64,000 nt of DNA, taken from Candidatus Saccharimonadota bacterium. GTDB taxonomy: Bacteria; Patescibacteriota; Saccharimonadia; Saccharimonadales; Saccharimonadaceae. Positions 1 through 8,777 of the stretch are shown here, piece by piece. The stretch spans positions 62,001 to 126,000 of the forward strand of contig JAFWMT010000007.1 in assembly GCA_017545525.1 (NCBI GenBank), in the 5' to 3' direction. Under the pieces are notes generated by a model that was given only the letters and a program-made list of their open reading frames with translations, was not told the origin of the DNA and did not search any database. Made by a program: the position numbers and the translations under genes. Each line of letters begins with the position of its first letter. Position 1 is the stretch's first letter.

Positions 1-475
1 GACTTACTGGATTATCAACTTTATCTTCTACCGCGAACGGTACTTTTTTATTACCACCATACACCGACGAAGACGAAGCATACACTAAATTCTCTACTGG
101 ATAATGCCGACAAGCCTCCAATATATTGTAAAAACCAATCAAGTTTGATTCTATATAAGCGTCAGGATGATCAATCGAATACCTCACTCCAGCCTGCGCA
201 GCAAGATTAACTACGATTTCTGGATGGTATTTTTCAAACAACGCATTTACAGCTTCCTTGTCCGCTAAATTACCTTTAATAAAAATAAAATTAGGGTACT
301 TTTCTAACTCTTTGAGGCGATACTCTTTTAGTTTTACGTCATAATAATCATTAACGCTGTCGTAGCCAATAACTTTAGCTTTGGGGTTTTCTTCGCAAAA
401 ACGCTTAACCAGTGCCGAACCAATAAACCCCGCTGTACCGGTAACTAAAATTGTTTTTTTATCAAAATCAATCAT
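1..475 (-). CDS. UDP-glucuronate 4-epimerase-like NAD-dependent epimerase (3' part outside window)
   Basis: The gene begins at 475 and runs off the left edge; about 158 N-terminal residues are visible. They show a Rossmann NAD site (VTGTAGFIGSAL, near residue 10), the family signature NLAAQAGVRYSI near residue 90 and the catalytic-region motif YASSSSVYGG with KKVPF near residue 140. These are typical of the CapI/LpsL-type UDP-glucuronate 4-epimerases, short-chain dehydrogenase/reductase fold, which make UDP-galacturonate for surface glycans. The catalytic YxxxK lies outside the window. The start follows a TACAAT box by 7 bases, so the mRNA may be leaderless. It lies next to the glycan locus and probably feeds it. 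A related UDP-glucose epimerase cannot be excluded. Confidence 0.8.
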   Translation of the reverse strand, partial: MIDFDKKTILVTGTAGFIGSALVKRFCEENPKAKVIGYDSVNDYYDVKLKEYRLKELEKYPNFIFIKGNLADKEAVNALFEKYHPEIVVNLAAQAGVRYSIDHPDAYIESNLIGFYNILEACRHYPVENLVYASSSSVYGGNKKVPFAVEDKVDNPVS

Positions 476-482
476 AATGAAT

Positions 483-491
483 ATTGTACCA
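483..491 (-). promoter_or_regulatory. Extended -10 of the epimerase gene
   Basis: Minus strand reads TGGTACAAT, ending 7 bases before the start codon at 475. There is no room for a Shine-Dalgarno leader. Confidence 0.5.
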
Positions 492-562
492 TAAAAACCC
501 TATTATAATACACCATCGGCTCATATAAGATAACAAAAAATATAAGAAATCTACACCTATCA

Positions 563-571
563 TGCTATACT
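563..571 (+). promoter_or_regulatory. Extended -10 of the 578 gene
   Basis: TGCTATACT ends exactly 6 bases before the ATG at 578, the spacing seen at many other starts in this window. Confidence 0.6.
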
Positions 572-577
572 ATTAGC

Positions 578-1612
578 ATGAAATTTGTATTACTATATAA
601 TTGTCCACTAAAAAAATGCGACAAACTATGGCTGTATAACGGCCTTAAAAAATATGGCGACGTTAAAATAGTAGGCACCCTAACGAATAAGACATATTTC
701 AGGATCTCAAGATTCATACCCAAATTAAGAATAGGTAAAATATTGGTACTGATACTAATTTTTATACAAAGTATCCGAAGTATAGTTGTCTCCAATAAAG
801 ATGACATTATTATTACTTGGGCTAGCAAACAAGGTTGCATACTTAACAATATCTGCAATAAACTCCATATAAAAAGAAAAATTGTTTCTTTTATGTGGAT
901 CGCAATACCGTCCAAAAACAAAAAAATGATTTATCGCTCTTTTAATGATGATAACTTTTTGCCGATTATTAACAACGAGCTATTAAAGGGTCAGTTTATT
1001 AGTTTATTTAATTTAAAAAAATGGAATGGTTTATTTTTACCAGATGTATTCGACGACAGTCAATCCTTCAAAAAACCCGTATTTCAAACTGATAATAGAT
1101 TCGTTTTTTCCGGTGGTGTCAATAACAGGGATTGGGAAACATTGCTACGAGTCGCCCAAAAAACTCCAAATATTCAATATATAATCGTCAGCGACAAAAA
1201 CAAAATAAAGAATACTATACCAAAAAATGTGACACTCAGAGAAAACCTATCCGCCAAAGACTATTATTCCTTAATGGAAAAATCATTTATAACTATATGT
1301 CCACTCAAAGAAAATCGAACATCTGGACTTATAAATATACTCAAATCATCCCAATTTGGAATTCCATGCATAAGTGCTGAATTTGAAATTACTAAAACAT
1401 ATTATTCAACAAGCCTAATGAAGATTTTGCTCTACGAAAAATGCAACACAGAAGACCTAAAGCAAAAAGTGGAATACATATTTAATTTAAACAAAGACGG
1501 ATATCTCAAAATAGCAAGCAATTTTCAGAATAATATTCGCGAGAAGTTTAACCCAGAAAATAATATAAAAATGTTAATAAAAGAACTAAAAAATAGAAAT
1601 TGGCTCACGTAA
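578..1612 (+). CDS. Glycosyltransferase-like protein
   Basis: A 344-residue protein, probably cytoplasmic or membrane-associated. The C-terminal half resembles the GT-B donor-binding domain of family 4-like transferases: FSGGVNNRDWETLL near residue 175, then ITICPLKENRTSGLINIL and the region around GIPCISAEF near residue 260, which is the position of the usual nucleotide-sugar site. The N-terminal half is poorly conserved to my eye. It is transcribed toward the minus-strand glycan operon and ends 9 bases before that operon's last gene, so it is a separate unit of the same locus. Substrate unknown. The start is set by the extended -10 box 6 bases upstream. It is very AT-rich, like the rest of the glycan locus. 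Confidence 0.65.
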   Translation: MKFVLLYNCPLKKCDKLWLYNGLKKYGDVKIVGTLTNKTYFRISRFIPKLRIGKILVLILIFIQSIRSIVVSNKDDIIITWASKQGCILNNICNKLHIKRKIVSFMWIAIPSKNKKMIYRSFNDDNFLPIINNELLKGQFISLFNLKKWNGLFLPDVFDDSQSFKKPVFQTDNRFVFSGGVNNRDWETLLRVAQKTPNIQYIIVSDKNKIKNTIPKNVTLRENLSAKDYYSLMEKSFITICPLKENRTSGLINILKSSQFGIPCISAEFEITKTYYSTSLMKILLYEKCNTEDLKQKVEYIFNLNKDGYLKIASNFQNNIREKFNPENNIKMLIKELKNRNWLT

Positions 1613-1621
1613 GCAATCACT

Positions 1622-2488
1622 TTAAAGACTTATTAATTCGCCCAGCTTACCGTCCCACTCTTCTGGCACAAATTTTTCAAACCCAGATGCAGGGAAAAAA
1701 GTTATTTCACCAAAATAAACTTTATTATTTACAACATAAAAATCAGTCCGTACGAAAGGTATATTTTTAGATAAAGCTCTTGATAATTTTATCATTTCGC
1801 CTAATTTTTCAGGAGTTTTTATGTCGGTATCATTCAAATGACCACCCTCGACTATATCCAACTTTCTAAATTTTTCATCAAACCATGTTTCTCGTAAACC
1901 TATGCTGCGATTCGTGCAAACCAATATTATTTTTGGTTCACCATTAAAATTGAAAAACTTATAATCTGTTAGCTCATTGTCATTTTTGTTAACCATATAT
2001 TTTTCAATAATTATTCTAGGCTTTATATTCTTATAGGGCCATTCACGATTACCATAGTAATAATTTTTCTTTAATGATTTATTAATCCTTTTTCTGGCAG
2101 AAGCTATATCAAAACTATTCTTGTCTTTGCAAATTACCACCCCGCCAGAATCATGCGTACATTTAATTACAAATTGCTCGGGTAATTTGTCAAAATCAAT
2201 ATCGTCAAAATTATTATAAATTCCAATTGTTGGTATAATATGTTCTTTCCCGATAATTTTTGCCACATATTCCTTTGCTTCATTTTTATCTACCATTTTT
2301 ACATACTCTTCTTTTCTATCATTAATTTTTAACCACTGTAATTTTTCATTAAAAGTCTTCGGAGTTTTTAGGTTTAGATTTTTACCAGTTCTTAAATAAT
2401 ATCTGTATTTCAAATAGATATCATCCGGTACAAAACCGAAAAACTTTTTTCCCATTACGTGCAAAAATAATCTCTTTACATTATCCAC
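1622..2488 (-). CDS. TupA-like ATP-grasp protein (polysaccharide biosynthesis)
   Basis: A 288-residue protein with the pattern of the ATP-grasp TupA-like family, common in capsule and teichuronopeptide loci: KTPKTFNEKLQWLK near residue 40, a run of lysine-rich ATP-binding segments, FVIKCTHDSGG near residue 120, RIIIEKYM near 155 and a C-terminal FVRTDFYVVNNKVYFGEITFFPASG, where the acidic and Asn residues typical of ATP-grasp metal binding lie. Family members are thought to ligate amino acids or peptides to sugars, or act as accessory transferases. It starts with GTG inside an 8-base overlap (GTGGATAA) with the stop of the polymerase gene, so translation is coupled. Last gene of the operon; no clear terminator is seen before the convergent neighbour. 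Confidence 0.75.
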   Translation of the reverse strand: MDNVKRLFLHVMGKKFFGFVPDDIYLKYRYYLRTGKNLNLKTPKTFNEKLQWLKINDRKEEYVKMVDKNEAKEYVAKIIGKEHIIPTIGIYNNFDDIDFDKLPEQFVIKCTHDSGGVVICKDKNSFDIASARKRINKSLKKNYYYGNREWPYKNIKPRIIIEKYMVNKNDNELTDYKFFNFNGEPKIILVCTNRSIGLRETWFDEKFRKLDIVEGGHLNDTDIKTPEKLGEMIKLSRALSKNIPFVRTDFYVVNNKVYFGEITFFPASGFEKFVPEEWDGKLGELISL

Positions 2489-3845
2489 TTAAAGGTTCCT
2501 CTCTTTTTACACTTATAGCTTTATCGATCATTCTGGTAGATGTAAACTTTAAATTCAAAATTATTTTCCAGAAGAAAAATACATACCAGTGCGTAAAAAT
2601 AAAATACGATAAAGTACTAAAAGAAGCATTCATTATAGAAAAACGAAATAGAATTGCCGCCACAAACCATGCGAAAAAGATAAAACTAAGATCAATGTTA
2701 TTTTTTAATCTACGGCAGTTCAATTTCTCATACCAAATACCAAAAACCAATGCTAACATAATTTGAAAAAGTATAATTGAGCCGAACCCAAAATCATGAA
2801 TATAATCCCTATAACCGGTATAAATATTGCCGTAATTACCACTTACCGCTTTTCTAAATTCAAGAAAACTATTATCATTAATAGGTTTTTCAACTAAACC
2901 ATATTCAGACAATATCACCCTAGGCTGACGAAATAATTCTTCGCCAAACTGTTTTGGTTCAATTGGTTTTTTGATATATGCATCTAGAAATTCAATCGAA
3001 TTACCCATGTAATATGTAACACTATTCAACGCCGTCCTATTGTCCACTCTACCGAACAATCCTCGAGTCAAGCCAAAGAGTAAAAGAAAAATAACCACCA
3101 CCAGAGAACCTCTTCTTATATACTTGAAATTCATCTTCTCCGTAAACTGATATTTTCGGTTGAGCAATGAATATGCCACAAACAAGGCATCCATAAATGC
3201 AAGCAATATCGTAGTTCTTTGTGCCGTAAAAATAGAGGAGGTGAGATAAGAAACTATACAAACAAGCAACAAATAATTGCTTTTGTTTTTCTTATCAACT
3301 AGCAAATTGTTAATAAAAACATAGATCAAAACAAATACTCCTATATTCAACACGACACCAGTTTTAGTCAACCAACTAGGCAAACCACTCCCGTATTCAG
3401 CAGTTTCGCTTCTATAAGCATTCATGGCGGAAGAAAAATCGTCACTCTGATTCATATTTTTGACAGCCGACATACTCATGGCTGAAAAAACAACAGAAAA
3501 GGTGAGGTAAGCCATCGTTACAATAACCAAAATTGCCCGATAAATTTGAATATACTTTAAAGTTTCAGTCTTATCAGAACTGGATTCAAACCCCTTTCGT
3601 TTTTTCTTATAGAAAAAATGAACAATCGTCGAAGTCAACAAAAAAACTGTATTTCCACCCAAAATTACACTCAAAGTGGCAGGCTGAATATCAAAGTTGG
3701 AACCACTTATATTATAGATACAGGCCAAAGTACTTAATAAAAAAACTTCGCAAATAATCGCCGACGGAGAAAATAAATCTTTACGAAAAACACAATAACA
3801 ATAAATCAATTGCACAATTAGCCCAACCAACAGAATATAAATCAT
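2481..3845 (-). CDS. Wzy-like O-antigen/repeat-unit polymerase
   Basis: A 454-residue integral membrane protein with about ten to twelve hydrophobic segments, and a long polar loop around residues 270-350 containing a SGNYGNIYTGYRDYIHDFG-like segment. This layout, plus its place beside a flippase and transferases, fits an oligosaccharide repeat-unit polymerase that joins lipid-linked repeat units on the outer face of the membrane. Such polymerases are too divergent for a firm call from sequence alone. Its ATG overlaps the flippase stop (ATGA at 3842-3845), indicating a coupled operon. Confidence 0.7.
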   Translation of the reverse strand: MIYILLVGLIVQLIYCYCVFRKDLFSPSAIICEVFLLSTLACIYNISGSNFDIQPATLSVILGGNTVFLLTSTIVHFFYKKKRKGFESSSDKTETLKYIQIYRAILVIVTMAYLTFSVVFSAMSMSAVKNMNQSDDFSSAMNAYRSETAEYGSGLPSWLTKTGVVLNIGVFVLIYVFINNLLVDKKNKSNYLLLVCIVSYLTSSIFTAQRTTILLAFMDALFVAYSLLNRKYQFTEKMNFKYIRRGSLVVVIFLLLFGLTRGLFGRVDNRTALNSVTYYMGNSIEFLDAYIKKPIEPKQFGEELFRQPRVILSEYGLVEKPINDNSFLEFRKAVSGNYGNIYTGYRDYIHDFGFGSIILFQIMLALVFGIWYEKLNCRRLKNNIDLSFIFFAWFVAAILFRFSIMNASFSTLSYFIFTHWYVFFFWKIILNLKFTSTRMIDKAISVKREEPLSG

Positions 3846-5305
3846 TGCAACTTCTTCTTCCTATTTAAGCGCTTCATATACTTATATACTTCCAAAAATA
3901 GCATTTTGCAAGTGCTGAATTCAAACAATAAAGCGTTCAAAATCAAAAATGCAAGATAGCAACAAAAGCCAAGGGCGGCATCAAAATTTAAACCAAAAAC
4001 CACAAAAGCGGCGACATTCAACGTGAAAAATAAATAGTCTTTTAATTTTAAGGCATATTCCCTTAAGTCAATCTCACCAACAATAAACCAGATAATATTA
4101 GTAATAAATGTTGCTATAGCAATGGCCACCATATTCCTAAATAGCAAAAACATAATAGCATTTAACACTACGGACGCAAGAATAATGCAAAACATTATCT
4201 TAAAATACTTTTTTTGTTGCTTACGCGATTTGTATAAATTAACGTGAACGATTTTTACTATCATTGCCATGTATTGGGCAGCTATTAAGAAAAACAGCAC
4301 ACTGATAGACTCATTATATTTAGGAATCCAGTGTTCTATTACAAATTTCGCCGGGAAAATCAAAGACACGACAGCACCTGCAAGCAAAAGCGTATAATGT
4401 TTTATCTTCATTACTTTTTTATATCTTTTTTCACGACAAAAATAATTATACATAGTAGTAGAAATCGGTGTGACAAAAATATTTAATAAATTCTCTACGC
4501 TAACAGCAAAAGAATAGTAGGCAAATTCAGCCATACCAATCAGACCTTTTATAAAAAGTCTATCTATAGAAGTAAATATTACATTACAAAAATTGCCGGT
4601 CATCAAGAAAATACCCGATCGTACATCTTCTTCCAAATAACGCTTATCGAACTTTAAAGAACGCTTAGGCTTACCTAAAATCTTTCTCAACTCATGTTCA
4701 ATAAAAATCCAGTATATAAAATAAGCAACGATATATGCAATAATATACGCCAAATAGCAGTCGGTCTTTATAATGAACAACAAAATTACGTTTATTATAA
4801 AAATCATTATGGTATTAATATTCGTATACCGTGAATATCTCTTAAATTCACCAACTGCACCATAAAGACTTCTTACGTAATTTGAAACGCCAACAGGTAA
4901 AACAATCAATGAACACAGAAGCAAGATTTGATTATTTATAATCACTGATACTGCAGCAAGAAGGAGGCACATTACGATTTGGAAAATTTTGAACGTGTCA
5001 AATTCAACCTTTGCTTCTTTCCCATCCACTGCATAAATACTTTTTCCGCCAAATCTTAAATACATTCCATCAGCATAACCTAAATGTAGAATGCCCAAAT
5101 ATGTTACATACAAAGTAAAGAGTTTAATACTAGCATAAGTATCAACAGACAAGAATTTAGGAAGTAAAAAGGCGGTAAATAAATTTATTACCATATTTAT
5201 TACATTTGCGACAAAAACATAAACAATGCCTTTTTTTATACCAATGCTTGAAGGTGTTCTATCAACATTTACCGAAACAGAACTTTTCTTTTTTAGAATA
5301 TTCAT
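3842..5305 (-). CDS. Wzx-like oligosaccharide flippase (MOP superfamily)
   Basis: About 487 residues with twelve to fourteen predicted membrane helices and the features of the polysaccharide transporter branch of the MOP superfamily. The first helix (IVYVFVANVINMVINLFTA) is followed by a second with a FLPKFLS-type loop, and GNFCNVIFTSIDRLFIKG near residue 260 is the usual mid-protein signature. Such proteins flip undecaprenyl-linked oligosaccharides to the outer leaflet. I place the start at the ATG at 5305 because it forms an ATGA overlap with the upstream stop; an ATG at 5344 would add 13 charged residues and create a 43-base overlap. It sits between a transferase and the polymerase gene, the usual Wzx/Wzy order. 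Confidence 0.8.
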   Translation of the reverse strand: MNILKKKSSVSVNVDRTPSSIGIKKGIVYVFVANVINMVINLFTAFLLPKFLSVDTYASIKLFTLYVTYLGILHLGYADGMYLRFGGKSIYAVDGKEAKVEFDTFKIFQIVMCLLLAAVSVIINNQILLLCSLIVLPVGVSNYVRSLYGAVGEFKRYSRYTNINTIMIFIINVILLFIIKTDCYLAYIIAYIVAYFIYWIFIEHELRKILGKPKRSLKFDKRYLEEDVRSGIFLMTGNFCNVIFTSIDRLFIKGLIGMAEFAYYSFAVSVENLLNIFVTPISTTMYNYFCREKRYKKVMKIKHYTLLLAGAVVSLIFPAKFVIEHWIPKYNESISVLFFLIAAQYMAMIVKIVHVNLYKSRKQQKKYFKIMFCIILASVVLNAIMFLLFRNMVAIAIATFITNIIWFIVGEIDLREYALKLKDYLFFTLNVAAFVVFGLNFDAALGFCCYLAFLILNALLFEFSTCKMLFLEVYKYMKRLNRKKKLQ

Positions 5306-6204
5306 AACTCTAGACTTCTTCCCTTTTTCATCCTTTCCAACCAACTATCGTAGCTATAAAACTGGATCATATTCTTGTCCATACTCTTATAGGGTTTTTT
5401 CATAAATTCAGCCAGTTCATTTATATCATCATGGCCAATAAGAAATACGTTGTTTTTATTATAAAAATCATAGTTTACAATATCTTCATAATTTGTAACC
5501 AACTTTTTCCCATAGAATAATGCTTCTAGCGGTCTTCTAGTTAAACCACAATCCTGGCTAGAAACCAAATCGACCACACAATTAGCGTGAATGACGCTCT
5601 TGATATAATCCAAATAGCTGACTATATCTTTTTTTGATTTGACAACATGAAAATCACACGATAAACCTTGCGAAGTTGCGGCTTTTTTAATTCTTTGCAA
5701 AATCGCTTCTCTCCCTTTATCTAAACCAAGAAAAATCATATCGTTCTTAATTTCGCAACAATTCTCTGCCGGTATTAATAACCGATAAAATTGAGTGTTA
5801 TATTTTAGACCATATTTCCTAGCATCAAAAACATTATATGTCCAAACTTCATCAATATTCTTGTTCTTCACGATTTTTCCATGAAAAAAACTTAAAGGGT
5901 TCCAATACCAAAAAATAATCTTTAAATTCTGATTTTTTTTCTTCATATAATGTACTATCTTGTCTACATACTCATAGTCATTGTCAAAAAGTATTACAGC
6001 ATCACATTTTTCTAGTTCTTTCTTCCATTCACCATAAAAAATTGGTTCCAGAAATGATATCTTTAATTTTTTCATTATCTTACGGAAAACACGAATAAAC
6101 ATACTGTCAATACGGCAATAGTCGTATACATCATCAATTCCATCAAAAATCGATCTACCATTTCCCTTTATTATAATAACCCTATTTAATGCCCTATCAA
6201 TCAT
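5302..6204 (-). CDS. CgeB-like/GT-B glycosyltransferase
   Basis: A 300-residue protein whose C-terminal half has the shape of a GT-B donor domain: a motif region LVSSQDCGLTRRPLEALFYGKK near residue 215 carries the acidic residue (PLEAL) that contacts the nucleotide sugar, followed by NNVFLIGHDD. The N-terminal half has an FDNDYEYV...NLKIIFWYWNP pattern like acceptor domains of CgeB-type transferases. It likely adds one sugar to the lipid-linked repeat unit. Start and stop both lie in ATGA overlaps (6201-6204 and 5302-5305), so it is the third of six tightly coupled genes. Donor and acceptor are unknown. Confidence 0.65.
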   Translation of the reverse strand: MIDRALNRVIIIKGNGRSIFDGIDDVYDYCRIDSMFIRVFRKIMKKLKISFLEPIFYGEWKKELEKCDAVILFDNDYEYVDKIVHYMKKKNQNLKIIFWYWNPLSFFHGKIVKNKNIDEVWTYNVFDARKYGLKYNTQFYRLLIPAENCCEIKNDMIFLGLDKGREAILQRIKKAATSQGLSCDFHVVKSKKDIVSYLDYIKSVIHANCVVDLVSSQDCGLTRRPLEALFYGKKLVTNYEDIVNYDFYNKNNVFLIGHDDINELAEFMKKPYKSMDKNMIQFYSYDSWLERMKKGRSLEL

Positions 6205-7304
6205 CTTTCTTTGTCCATTAATCTGCTAAAATTTGTAAGCCATAAATCGCCAATCATCTTCACATTGTACCTATCGCGAACCGAAATATTATTTCTTCTC
6301 ATTTTTTTTCTTTCACCATCACTATTCATAATTTTGACTATAGCATTAGACATTGCATTCGCATCTCCAACTGGTACTAATATACCATTTCGTTTTTTTA
6401 TTAACTCCTTTGCTACTCCAGTATAAAAATCAGTGGAAATTACGGGTAGTCCTACAGCCATCGCTTCCAGAAGCACATTCGGAAACCCCTCATAGTCGGA
6501 TGACAAAACAAACAATGCTGAACTTTTAATCATGTCTAATACATTTTTAGAAGCCCCAACAAGCTCTATTCTGTTCCTTTTTTTCTCTCCATCAATCATC
6601 GTCTGAAGTTCTTCTTTTAAGGGTCCATCTCCATATATAACTAATTTGCTATCCTCCGGCAATTTATCAACAGACATAAGAAAACTCTTCACTAATAATT
6701 TAAAATTTTTTTGCTCAAACAATCTACCCACCGAAACAATATTATGATTATTTTCATTCAGTTCTGGCTTTGGTAACACTACGTCGTCCAGCATATTAGG
6801 AATAATAACCTTCTTATCAGCTGGGATACACGAATAATAATCAAATATTTTTTTACTTTGGCATACGAACATATCTGAAGTCTTATAAATATTCTTTAAT
6901 ATTATCTGCTTAACCTTATTTCTTCTGGTTGGATCGTTCCTTTCAGAGAAAACCCTTAAGACATCTTTATTCCTTTTAGCCGCCAGATATGTTAATATAT
7001 CTGTTTCAACTAAAAACGAAATTACACAATTAGGTTTAAATTCATTGATATTCTTTTTTATAAATTTTATCGATTTTGAAAAATATTTTATATAACATCT
7101 TAATGTAGAAAAAGAATTTTTCCTATTGATCATCAAATTTTGACCACAATGTTCAACTCTTCTATCCAAATCGTAAAATGATTTATCTGAAACAATTGAA
7201 ACTATCCTAACGTCGTTCTCACTACACCAATAATTACATAAATTAGCAGCTACTCTTTCCGCCCCTCCGCCAGCCATACTAGGAATTACAAACATTATTC
7301 TCAT
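6201..7304 (-). CDS. Glycosyltransferase family 4
   Basis: About 367 residues. The N-terminus MRIMFVIPSMAGGGAERVA is the classic GT4 acceptor-domain opening with its GGG loop; the C-terminal domain has VSVGRLFEQKNF, VIYGDGPLKEEL and the donor-site motif SSDYEGFPNVLLEAMAVGLP with the E-x7-E pattern. This is a retaining GT-B transferase that builds the surface glycan at the inner membrane face. I start it at 7304, which gives an ATGA overlap with the upstream GT2 gene and restores the canonical N-terminus; the longer reading frame from 7373 would add 23 unrelated residues. Confidence 0.88.
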   Translation of the reverse strand: MRIMFVIPSMAGGGAERVAANLCNYWCSENDVRIVSIVSDKSFYDLDRRVEHCGQNLMINRKNSFSTLRCYIKYFSKSIKFIKKNINEFKPNCVISFLVETDILTYLAAKRNKDVLRVFSERNDPTRRNKVKQIILKNIYKTSDMFVCQSKKIFDYYSCIPADKKVIIPNMLDDVVLPKPELNENNHNIVSVGRLFEQKNFKLLVKSFLMSVDKLPEDSKLVIYGDGPLKEELQTMIDGEKKRNRIELVGASKNVLDMIKSSALFVLSSDYEGFPNVLLEAMAVGLPVISTDFYTGVAKELIKKRNGILVPVGDANAMSNAIVKIMNSDGERKKMRRNNISVRDRYNVKMIGDLWLTNFSRLMDKER

Positions 7305-8131
7305 TTGACCTTCTCCCGCATAAATTTCTGGAATAAAGCTTTTCTCACTCCATTTGGTGCTATCGCCGAGCATAATCGTACAGATACTGCAGCCGCATAT
7401 TGCGGAACCGAAATAAACTTCTTTTTTCGCATTTTATCGTACAATTGTTTTTGAATTTTAAAATACTGCCATCCAGAACGCCTTTTAAACGTAGTTTTAT
7501 CCTCACGCATATATACTAAAATATCTTGTATATTATATAGTTGGTAACCATTCATCAATAAACTCGTCCATAAATACCAATCCTGGCACTTTCTCACTTC
7601 TGGATAATTACCTACCGCCAAAATGTCTTTCTTGCGAAACATTACTGACGGATGGTTCATCGGACTACGCCATTTCACAAACCTAATAATTTCTTCGTTC
7701 GTTTCTGGTACTCTGCGAATCGATTTTATTTCTTCGATAGTCACTGCAAATTCCCCAACCAATCCTCCTACTACACTAATTCCGGGATTATTCGCAAAAA
7801 TTTCTAACTCCCTTTCGCAACGATCCTTCCTGGAAATATCGTCCGAATCCATTCTTGCAATTAAATCATTCTTACACTCCGGTATACCAGTCCTTAAACA
7901 ATATCCCAATCCACGATTTTCTTCATGCCTAATCACGCGTAATCTCTTGCCAAATTTCTTCTGCATTTCGGAAATTACGTCATCCAGTCGCTTCGTTAAT
8001 GGTCCATCACAAACTAATACAAAATCATTAGTTGGTATAGTTTGATCAAAAATACTCTGCATACTTTGCCTCAAAATGCCAGACTTCTCATTTCTATATA
8101 CCGACATTAGTACTGAATAGTTTTTATTCAT
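7301..8131 (-). CDS. Glycosyltransferase family 2
   Basis: A 276-residue GT-A transferase. It opens with YSVLMSVYRNEKSGILRQS, carries the DXD-type metal motif in LIARMDSDDISRKDRCERE near residue 95, and the family-typical NHPSVMFRKKDILAVGNYPE and CQDWYLWTSLLMNGYQ segments (acceptor/catalytic region) around residues 155-195. It is the first gene of the six-gene minus-strand glycan operon and is read from the promoter at 8165-8194. Probable role: transfer of a sugar to the growing lipid-linked oligosaccharide. No priming phosphoglycosyl transferase is present in this window. Confidence 0.88.
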   Translation of the reverse strand: MNKNYSVLMSVYRNEKSGILRQSMQSIFDQTIPTNDFVLVCDGPLTKRLDDVISEMQKKFGKRLRVIRHEENRGLGYCLRTGIPECKNDLIARMDSDDISRKDRCERELEIFANNPGISVVGGLVGEFAVTIEEIKSIRRVPETNEEIIRFVKWRSPMNHPSVMFRKKDILAVGNYPEVRKCQDWYLWTSLLMNGYQLYNIQDILVYMREDKTTFKRRSGWQYFKIQKQLYDKMRKKKFISVPQYAAAVSVRLCSAIAPNGVRKALFQKFMREKVK

Positions 8132-8164
8132 TTATCAAAAAATCCACACATTATTCCACTTATA

Positions 8165-8194
8165 ATTATATCACAAAATTTTATCAAAAAACAA
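8165..8194 (-). promoter_or_regulatory. Promoter of the glycan operon
   Basis: On the minus strand TTGTTT (8194-8189) and TATAAT (8170-8165) are separated by 18 bases, with the -10 element preceded by a TG-A extension. The ATG of the GT2 gene lies 33 bases below the -10. Confidence 0.55.
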
Positions 8195-8240
8195 CCATGT
8201 AATGCTATTTTTAAAGCTCAAAAATCCCACCCTTTCTTAA

Positions 8241-8254
8241 CCCCCCCCCCCCCC
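8241..8254. repeat. C14/G14 homopolymer upstream of the glycan promoter
   Basis: Fourteen consecutive C on the plus strand, i.e. G14 when read with the glycan operon. It lies 46 bases above the putative -35 element and outside any gene. It is the only tract of this length in the window. Such tracts slip during replication and change promoter strength in several pathogens. Confidence 0.9.
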
Positions 8255-8318
8255 AACATTTGCCGCCATTATATCACGCCTGTCAAACAGGGGCAACGAT
8301 AAGCACTTTAAGAGAAAC

Positions 8319-8346
8319 AAAAAAGACCCCGTAGGGTCTTTTTTTA
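8319..8346 (-). terminator. Terminator of the ribosomal protein operon
   Basis: Minus strand: AAGACCC-TAC-GGGGTCTT stem followed by a T run, starting about 14 bases after the rpsH stop. The flanking A and T runs make it plausible in both directions. Confidence 0.85.
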
Positions 8347-8359
8347 CAAAGTCTTGCTA

Positions 8360-8761
8360 TTACCAAACTTTTACGAGTATTTCACCGCCTAAACGATTCT
8401 TCTTCGCTTCGCGTCCAGTCATTAAACCTTTAGAAGTTGATACAATAACCATACCTCGTCCAGATTTAATTGTTGGGATATCATCTGCCGATGAATAAAC
8501 CCGACGCCCCGGTTTCGAAACCTTTGTAATTTCATTAATTTTAGCATTATTACCAACTTCATTAATTACTACACGAAGCATTCCGCGTGGCGTTCCTTCG
8601 ACTACCTCGAAAGTAGATACGTAACCATTCTTCGCTAGAACTTCAACAATTCCTCTTTTAAGTTTAGAAGTAGGAACGAGAATTTCATTTTTCCCGACTA
8701 GAACTGCGTTACGAATTCGCGTAATTAAGTCAGCAATTTGGTCTGTAGATTGTAATGACAT
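8360..8761 (-). CDS. rpsH: 30S ribosomal protein uS8
   Basis: 133 residues, normal length. It has the uS8 start SLQSTDQIADLITRIRNAV, the central SKPGRRVYSS segment and the C-terminal GMVIVSTSKGLMTGREAKK, which contains the RNA-binding signature of the family. uS8 binds helix 21 of 16S rRNA in the platform and in many bacteria represses the spc operon. Here it is the last gene: a terminator follows directly, whereas rplF, rplR, rpsE and the rest normally come next. A Shine-Dalgarno GGAG-type sequence precedes the ATG in the 16-base gap from rpsN. Confidence 0.97.
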   Translation of the reverse strand: MSLQSTDQIADLITRIRNAVLVGKNEILVPTSKLKRGIVEVLAKNGYVSTFEVVEGTPRGMLRVVINEVGNNAKINEITKVSKPGRRVYSSADDIPTIKSGRGMVIVSTSKGLMTGREAKKNRLGGEILVKVW

Positions 8762-8777
8762 ATTTCTCTCCTTTCTC

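Noticed and set aside
7304-7373. Longer start of the GT4 gene
   Set aside because: The extra 23 residues do not fit the family and would overlap the upstream gene by 73 bases; the ATGA overlap start is better.
8241-8254. C14 tract as an assembly artefact
   Set aside because: The tract is flanked by ordinary sequence and sits at a promoter; it is kept as a finding, though the exact length may be uncertain in the reads.
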